Shown here one piece after another: positions 5,252 to 9,167 of a stretch of DNA of 9,167 nt. Position 1 is the stretch's first letter; each line of letters starts with the position of its first letter. Under the pieces are notes generated by a model, which searched no databases, was not told the origin of the DNA, and worked only from the letters and a program-made list of their open reading frames with translations. The position numbers were made by a program, and so were the translations under genes. The stretch is taken from the NCBI GenBank assembly GCA_947174955.1, contig CAMWKX010000038.1:1-9167 (forward strand), given 5' to 3'. The stretch is from an uncultured Clostridia bacterium (GTDB lineage: Bacteria; Bacillota; Clostridia; Christensenellales; Borkfalkiaceae).

Positions 5252-6673
5252 ATGTCACCTGTAGCAGTAGGATTAACCGTAGGAGCAGTTATTCTGGTAT
5301 TACTTATCCTGATCTATTTTGCAGCGGGCTATATGAAGGCGCCCCCCGATACGGCATACATAATTTCGGGACCCTTCCGCCGTAAGATACTGATAGGCAA
5401 AGCGGGCTTCCGCATACCCTTTTTCGAGCGAGTGGACAAAATTTCACTGCGCGTAATGCAGGTCGACGTAAAGACCAGCGAGGCAGTGCCCACCAACGAG
5501 TTCATCAACGTCAACGTTGACGGCGTTGCGAACATCAAGGTATCGTCCAACCCCGAACTTTTAAAGAAGGCGGCGGAAGCGCTGCTCGGTATGAGGCAGT
5601 CCGAGCTTATCAGCCTTGTAACGCAGGTACTCGAAGGCAATATGCGTGAAATCGTCGGTTCGGTCGGCTTGAAAGAGATGGTTCAGGACAGACAGGGCGT
5701 TGCCAAAAAGATAACCGAAAACGTCGTTCCCGATATGGAAAAGCTGGGTATCGAGGTTGTAAACTTCAATATTCAGAACTTCAAGGACAACGCGGGCACG
5801 ATCGAGAATATGGGTATCGACAACGTCGAGCAAATCCGCAAGAACGCGCAGATCGCCAAGGCTAACGCCCAGCGCGACATAGCTATCGCAACCGCAAACG
5901 CAGAGCAGGAGGCTAACGCCGTCAAGGTTGAAAGCCAGAAGCAGATTGCCGAGCAGAACGCGGCTCTCGCCGTGCAGGAAGCGGATATGAAGGTCAAGGC
6001 GGATACCAAGAAGGCGGAGGCTGACGCGGCGTACGCAATTCAGCAGGAAAACCAGCGTAAGACCATAGAGATTACCAAGGCGAACGCGGATATCGCAAGG
6101 CGCGAAAAGGAAGCCGAGCTTGCCGAAAAGGAAATTGCAATCAAGGAGCGCCAGCTCGACGCGGAAATCAGAAAGCAGGCGGACGCTTTGAACTACAAGG
6201 TTGCAAAGGAAGCGGAAGCGGAGCTTATCAAGCGCCAGAGAGAGGCGGAGGCAATGGCTTTCGAAGCTATCAAGAAGGCGGAAGCGCAGAAGGCTCAGGC
6301 GGAAGCTTTGAGATTCGCTATGGAGCAGGAGGCGGAAGGTATCCGCGCCAAGGGTCTTGCAGAGGCGGAGGCAATCGAAAAGAAAGCCGAAGCTCAGAAG
6401 AAGATGGGCGAAGCGTCGGTACTCGAAATGTACCTGTCGGCGCTGCCCGAAGTTGTCAAGAACGCGGCAGAGCCTTTGAGCAGGACGGACAAAATCGTTA
6501 TGTACGGCGACGGTAACGCAACCAAGGTTGTCAAGGACGTAATGACGAGCACCAACCAGATTATGGAAGGCGTAAAGCAGGCTAGCGGCATAGACATTTC
6601 GTCGCTTTTAGCGGGCGTAGTCGGTGGCAAAGTTGCGGCAAACGCAGGTAAAAAGGACAAAGAAGACAAGTAA
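5252..6673 (+). CDS. Flotillin family protein (SPFH domain)
   Basis: Predicted membrane scaffold that forms large oligomers in ordered lipid domains, as FloT/YuaG does in Bacillus subtilis. The 473-residue protein has one N-terminal membrane segment (about 5-27). An SPFH/PHB domain follows (about 33-205, containing IPFFERVDKISLRV and VNVDGVANIKV), then a long Ala/Glu/Lys-rich coiled coil (about 190-388). A flotillin-type C-terminal region comes last (EASVLEMYLSALPEVVKNAA, 387-406), ending in Gly/Ala-rich and lysine-rich residues. Length and order fit the family. The ATG has AAGGAGG (5237-5243) eight bases upstream. It stands as a single-gene unit with its own promoter and terminator; no NfeD-family partner, often found next to bacterial flotillins, is in the window. 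Confidence 0.93.
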   Translation: MSPVAVGLTVGAVILVLLILIYFAAGYMKAPPDTAYIISGPFRRKILIGKAGFRIPFFERVDKISLRVMQVDVKTSEAVPTNEFINVNVDGVANIKVSSNPELLKKAAEALLGMRQSELISLVTQVLEGNMREIVGSVGLKEMVQDRQGVAKKITENVVPDMEKLGIEVVNFNIQNFKDNAGTIENMGIDNVEQIRKNAQIAKANAQRDIAIATANAEQEANAVKVESQKQIAEQNAALAVQEADMKVKADTKKAEADAAYAIQQENQRKTIEITKANADIARREKEAELAEKEIAIKERQLDAEIRKQADALNYKVAKEAEAELIKRQREAEAMAFEAIKKAEAQKAQAEALRFAMEQEAEGIRAKGLAEAEAIEKKAEAQKKMGEASVLEMYLSALPEVVKNAAEPLSRTDKIVMYGDGNATKVVKDVMTSTNQIMEGVKQASGIDISSLLAGVVGGKVAANAGKKDKEDK

Positions 6674-6692
6674 TTAATTGTGGCAAAATTAA

Positions 6693-6719
6693 GGCGCGTA
6701 AGCAAAATGCTTACGCGCC
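6693..6719. terminator. Bidirectional terminator between flotillin and the AT-rich gene
   Basis: GGCGCGTAAGC (6693-6703) and GCTTACGCGCC (6709-6719) pair perfectly over 11 bp around AAAAT. The plus-strand tail is GTTAGTTATTATTTT and the minus-strand tail TTAATTTTGCC, so both converging genes can use it. On the minus strand it starts eight bases after the stop codon at 6728. Confidence 0.82.
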
Positions 6720-6727
6720 GTTAGTTA

Positions 6728-7171
6728 TTATTTTGAATGCATCTTCTCACATTGAAGATATTTTTCTAAAAAGATGTCGAGATATTGTTCTTTTGTTTTA
6801 GTTTTTTTTATCAGTTTATAAATCTGGTAAATGATTATGGGAACACAAAATAAAAGGCATAATATTCCAGCAAGAAACCACAAACAAATTTTAGAAAATA
6901 AATTCATTTGACTTGCAGCAGAATTTTTTTGGGGATCATACTCTATGTGACCCGATATTCTTGTGCCGTTGCAAGTTTCTTGCAAATCGGCAATAAACCA
7001 ATAACCTGCGTGGTCACCTTTTTCAATGCCAATCCAAATTTCATTTTGACCTTTGTCTTCATAAAGAAATTCTCTTTGATTATCTTTAGAAAACTTTTCA
7101 ACCAAAGACGGCATATTTTCTTTAATGTATTCTTTTGAATACGGCGTAATATATTCATAAATTTTTTTCAT
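6728..7171 (-). CDS. AT-rich orphan gene for a small membrane protein
   Basis: A 147-residue protein I do not recognise. A charged, soluble N-terminal part (1-90) contains GYWFIADLQ and CNGTRISGHIEYDP, followed by a strongly hydrophobic membrane segment (about 94-118, LWFLAGILCLLFCVPIIIYQI), then a lysine-rich stretch and a short helical tail. The layout resembles small clostridial hypothetical proteins with a single C-terminal membrane anchor. I chose the ATG at 7171 because the frame remains open upstream only by running through the tRNA gene and its terminator, which is not plausible coding; a weak AGAGAT lies upstream of this ATG. Base composition is sharply different: about 31% GC over 6781-7140 by hand count. 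Together with its position next to a tRNA gene this suggests horizontal acquisition. Function unknown. Confidence 0.7.
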   Translation of the reverse strand: MKKIYEYITPYSKEYIKENMPSLVEKFSKDNQREFLYEDKGQNEIWIGIEKGDHAGYWFIADLQETCNGTRISGHIEYDPQKNSAASQMNLFSKICLWFLAGILCLLFCVPIIIYQIYKLIKKTKTKEQYLDIFLEKYLQCEKMHSK

Positions 7172-7196
7172 AAATCTATCTCTAACGCAAATTGAA

Positions 7197-7230
7197 ATAC
7201 CGACGAAAGCAATAAGGCTTTCGTCGGTAT
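7197..7230 (-). terminator. Terminator of the tRNA-Ser gene
   Basis: A perfect 14-bp stem (7197-7210 with 7217-7230) closes a six-base loop just beyond the tRNA 3' end. On the minus strand the tail is TTTCAATTTG, moderately T-rich. It separates the tRNA from the downstream 6728-7171 gene, which would need read-through or its own promoter to be expressed. Confidence 0.75.
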
Positions 7231-7231
7231 A

Positions 7232-7322
7232 TGGCGCGGAGAAGAGGATTTGAACCTCCGGACGGGTATTAGCCGTCACACGATTTCCAATCGTGCGCCT
7301 TAAACCGCTCAGCCATCTCCGC
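7232..7322 (-). tRNA. tRNA-Ser (anticodon GGA), CCA encoded
   Basis: Read on the minus strand, the acceptor arms GCGGAGA and TCTCCGC pair fully. They are followed by discriminator G and an encoded CCA (7232-7234). The anticodon stem CACGA/TCGTG encloses TTGGAAA, giving anticodon GGA, which reads UCC and UCU serine codons. A long variable arm (GACGG...CCGTC) marks a class II tRNA, as expected for serine. The D arm contains GGCTGAGCGG and the T loop is TTCAAAT. The whole gene is 91 nucleotides including CCA. Confidence 0.96.
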
Positions 7323-7334
7323 ATTGCCTTATAT

Positions 7335-7363
7335 ATGATATTAAATTAACGGCAAAAAATCAA
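7335..7363 (-). promoter_or_regulatory. Predicted promoter of tRNA-Ser
   Basis: On the minus strand TTGATT (7358-7363) and TATCAT (7335-7340) are separated by 17 bases, with four and five matches to the sigma-A consensus. The start would fall within about ten bases of the tRNA 5' end. The region between this and the ppa stop codon holds only an imperfect, weak hairpin, so read-through from ppa is also possible. Confidence 0.6.
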
Positions 7364-7396
7364 GCAATTTGAACGGTCAGTTTAATTTTTGCAATT

Positions 7397-7918
7397 TTAA
7401 ATTTTATCGTAATTTTCAATACACTTTGCGATTATCTTCTCCGCGTCGGCGCGGGGGAGTACCTCGTGCACCGTCGTAACCTTGTATTCCAAAGCCTTGT
7501 ACACCTCGAAGAAGTGCATCATTTCCTGATAAATGTGCGCGGGTAACTCGCTTATATCGTTGTAGTTGTTGTAAGTCGGGTCGTTGACGGGCACGGCAAT
7601 CACCTTTTCGTCGCGCTTGCCACCGTCAACCATATTGATGACCCCGATAGGGCGGCAGGTAACCAAAGTCATAGGGTAGATGCTGTCGCCGCACAAAACG
7701 AGTACGTCCAGCGGGTCGCCGTCGTCGGCAAGCGTGCGCGGAATAAACCCGTAGTTTGCGGGGTAAACGGTGGAGGTGTACAGTATTCTGTCCAGCCTCA
7801 GCATACCCGTCTTTTTGTCTATCTCGTATTTAGCCTTGCAACCCTTGGGTATCTCGATAAGCGCGTCAAACCGCGCCGCCGTCACGTTTTCTTTGTCAAG
7901 TCCGCAATCGATTTTCAT
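7397..7918 (-). CDS. ppa: Inorganic pyrophosphatase, family I
   Basis: Soluble Mg-dependent enzyme that splits pyrophosphate into two phosphates and so pulls biosynthetic reactions forward. The family I signature DGDPLDVLV lies at residues 66-74, with metal-binding aspartates 66, 68 and 71. Other conserved parts are the substrate-binding IEIPKG (21-26), YPANYGFIP (52-60), and the DGGKRDEKVIAV stretch (98-109) with D98, D103 and K105. The length of 173 residues is typical. The start ATG lies seven bases after the asnS stop and lacks a recognisable ribosome binding site, so re-initiation after asnS is likely. The pairing is sensible because aminoacylation by AsnS releases pyrophosphate. No strong terminator is visible after the stop. 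Confidence 0.95.
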   Translation of the reverse strand: MKIDCGLDKENVTAARFDALIEIPKGCKAKYEIDKKTGMLRLDRILYTSTVYPANYGFIPRTLADDGDPLDVLVLCGDSIYPMTLVTCRPIGVINMVDGGKRDEKVIAVPVNDPTYNNYNDISELPAHIYQEMMHFFEVYKALEYKVTTVHEVLPRADAEKIIAKCIENYDKI

Positions 7919-7925
7919 AAGTTTA

Positions 7926-9123
7926 TTATCTGAGTTCGTCCTTTGCGCGGGGGAAGATAATGGTGTCGCGGATATTGCCCATACCCGTCGCGTACATCAG
8001 AATTCTTTCAAGTCCCAAGCCAAAACCCGAGTGGGGTACCGAGCCGAACTTGCGCAAGTCCATATAGTTTTCGTAGTCGCTCATCTTCATACCGCGGTCC
8101 AAAATAGCCTGTTTCAGCTTATCCTGGTCGGCTTCGCGCTCGCTGCAACCGATAATTTCGCCTACGCCGGGCACCAAAAGGTCGGTAGCGGCAACCGTCT
8201 TGCCGTCGGGATTCTGCTTCATATAGAAAGACTTGATATCCTTGGGATAGTTTACGACGAACACGGGCTTGTTGTAGACCTCGTCAGTGAGATATCTCTC
8301 GTGCTCGGTCTGCAAATCCTTGCCCCAGTCGACGGGGTAAACGAACTGCTTGCCGCTCTTTTTGAGAATTTCGATAGCCTCGGTGTAATCCACTCTTACA
8401 AACTCGTCGTCGACGACTTTCTGTAATTTGGCGCTCAATCCTTTTTCGTAGAACCTTTCAAGGAAAGCGATTTCGTCGGGGCACTCGTCAAGAACGGCTT
8501 TTATGATATACTTGATAAACTCGGTCGCGATTTCGATAATATCGTCAATCTCGGCAAACGCGACTTCGGGTTCGATCTGCCAGAACTCCGCCGCGTGGCG
8601 GGTGGTGTTGCTGTTCTCCGCTCTGAAAGTGGGACCGAAGGTGTAAATCTTGCCGAACGCAAGCGCCATAACCTCGCCTTCGAGCTGCCCAGATACGGTA
8701 AGACCCGCGCTCTGACCGAAAAAGTCGTCGGCGTAATATTCTTCTTCCGACTTATACTTGGGGTCGTAGCCGATAGTGGTGACCTTGAAAATCTTGCCCG
8801 CGCCCTCGCAGTCGCTGCCCGTGATAATGGGGGTGTGCGCATAGAGGTATCCGCGCTCCTGAAAATATCTGTGAATGGCAAAGCTTAACTTGCTTCTCAC
8901 GCGGAAAATTGCGTTGAAAGTATTGGTGCGCACGCGCAGGTGAGGGAGAGTGCGCAAATAGTCGAGGGAAGTTTTCGCCTTCTGAATAGGGTAGTCGAGA
9001 GGACAGTCGCCAAGGAGTGTAATCTCTTCGGCGTTGATTTCGATTTCCTGATTTTTATTGAACGACTTGACCGCCGTGCCCTCGATTTTAACCGAGCTGC
9101 CCGCGCGGGTTGCTCCGTCGGGG
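7926..9123 (-). CDS. asnS: Asparaginyl-tRNA synthetase, 5' end missing
   Basis: Class II aminoacyl-tRNA synthetase charging tRNA-Asn with asparagine. The visible part has the end of the OB-fold anticodon-binding domain (SSVKIEGTAV, then EEITLLG), and the linker SLDYLRTLPHLRVRTNTF typical of AsnRS. Motif 1 is in RYFQERGYLYAHTPII, and the asparagine-type loop LTVSGQLEGE lies near 8673-8702. Motif 2 (FRAENSNTTRHAAEFWQ, about 8577-8627) and motif 3 (SGFGLGLERILMY, about 7992-8030) follow. About 399 codons are genomic; full-length enzymes are usually near 460, so roughly 60 N-terminal residues are lost at the contig edge. An apparent GTG start at 9152 and the residues after it come from sequencing adapter and are not protein. 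The ppa gene follows after seven bases. Confidence 0.95.
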
Positions 9124-9167
9124 CTGTCTCTTATACTCTTCTCCGAGCCCACGAGACTAAGGCGAAT
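9124..9167. other. Illumina Nextera adapter contamination at the contig end
   Basis: Positions 9124-9142 match the 19-base transposon mosaic end (CTGTCTCTTATAC... ) except for two A-to-T differences at 9137 and 9139. Positions 9143-9157 read CCGAGCCCACGAGAC, the read 2 adapter segment, exactly. Positions 9158-9165 read TAAGGCGA, the i7 index known as N701, and 9166-9167 (AT) begin the flow-cell sequence. The whole order is that of adapter read-through from a short library insert, so this stretch is not part of the organism. Confidence 0.95.

Noticed and set aside
5840..6410. Repetitive-looking DNA in the flotillin gene
   Set aside because: The repetition comes from Ala/Glu/Lys-rich coiled-coil codons; I saw no exact tandem DNA unit.
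6660..6740. A duplicated tRNA 3' end (attachment site) at the far side of the AT-rich gene
   Set aside because: I looked for a copy of the tRNA-Ser 3' sequence near the flotillin terminator; only a short GGCGCG match was present, which is part of the terminator stem.
7172..7324. A 51-residue upstream extension of the 6728-7171 reading frame, starting MRRWLSGLRR
   Set aside because: It is the translation of tRNA-Ser and its terminator hairpin; the stretch is an RNA gene and the protein starts at the ATG at 7171.
7770..8426. A 218-codon plus-strand frame across ppa and asnS
   Set aside because: It lies antisense to two firmly identified genes and spans both of them, as expected for a chance open frame in GC-rich coding sequence.
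9124..9152. GTG at 9152 as the start codon of asnS
   Set aside because: The codon and the following nine or so lie in adapter sequence, and the AsnRS N-terminal domain is incomplete, so the gene is truncated there.

Overview
The window looks like chromosomal housekeeping DNA from a member of the Bacillota (Clostridia-like, possibly an uncultured gut lineage). Supporting this are strong AGGAGG-type ribosome binding sites, sigma-A style promoters, intrinsic terminators, an ECF-transporter S component next to a type III pantothenate kinase, a flotillin, and a tRNA gene with an encoded CCA end. Most genes are fairly GC-rich (about 55-60% in the lines I counted by hand). The species cannot be told from the sequence.

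Layout, left to right. (1) Positions 1-896, plus strand: the C-terminal end of an unidentified protein, overlapping by 4 bases an ADP-ribose pyrophosphatase of the Nudix family. A hairpin terminator at 895-920 is shared with the converging gene. (2) Positions 939-1160, minus strand: a small Cys/Gly-rich membrane protein with a near-perfect ribosome binding site. (3) Positions 1295-4169, plus strand: a promoter and structured leader, then a tight operon of ECF S component, coaX and homoserine dehydrogenase, closed by a terminator. (4) Positions 4170-5084: a RimK-like ATP-grasp ligase whose start codon abuts that terminator, followed by its own strong terminator. (5) Positions 5173-6719: a flotillin-type SPFH protein with its own good promoter and terminator. 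(6) Positions 6728-7171, minus strand: an AT-rich orphan gene for a small membrane protein, lying just downstream of a tRNA-Ser(GGA) gene at 7232-7322. (7) Positions 7397-9123, minus strand: asparaginyl-tRNA synthetase followed by inorganic pyrophosphatase. The last 44 bases, 9124-9167, are not genomic: they match an Illumina Nextera transposase adapter plus an i7 index.

Functionally, the ECF S component and CoaX probably form a vitamin B5 uptake and phosphorylation pair at the entry to coenzyme A synthesis. Hom feeds threonine and methionine synthesis. AsnS and pyrophosphatase fit together because aminoacylation releases pyrophosphate.

I found no mobile element, CRISPR array, toxin-antitoxin pair or clear novel defence system. 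The points most worth a second look are the adapter at the contig end, the AT-rich orphan beside the tRNA, the Cys-rich small protein, the leader of the vitamin operon, and the terminator/start-codon junction of the ATP-grasp gene.
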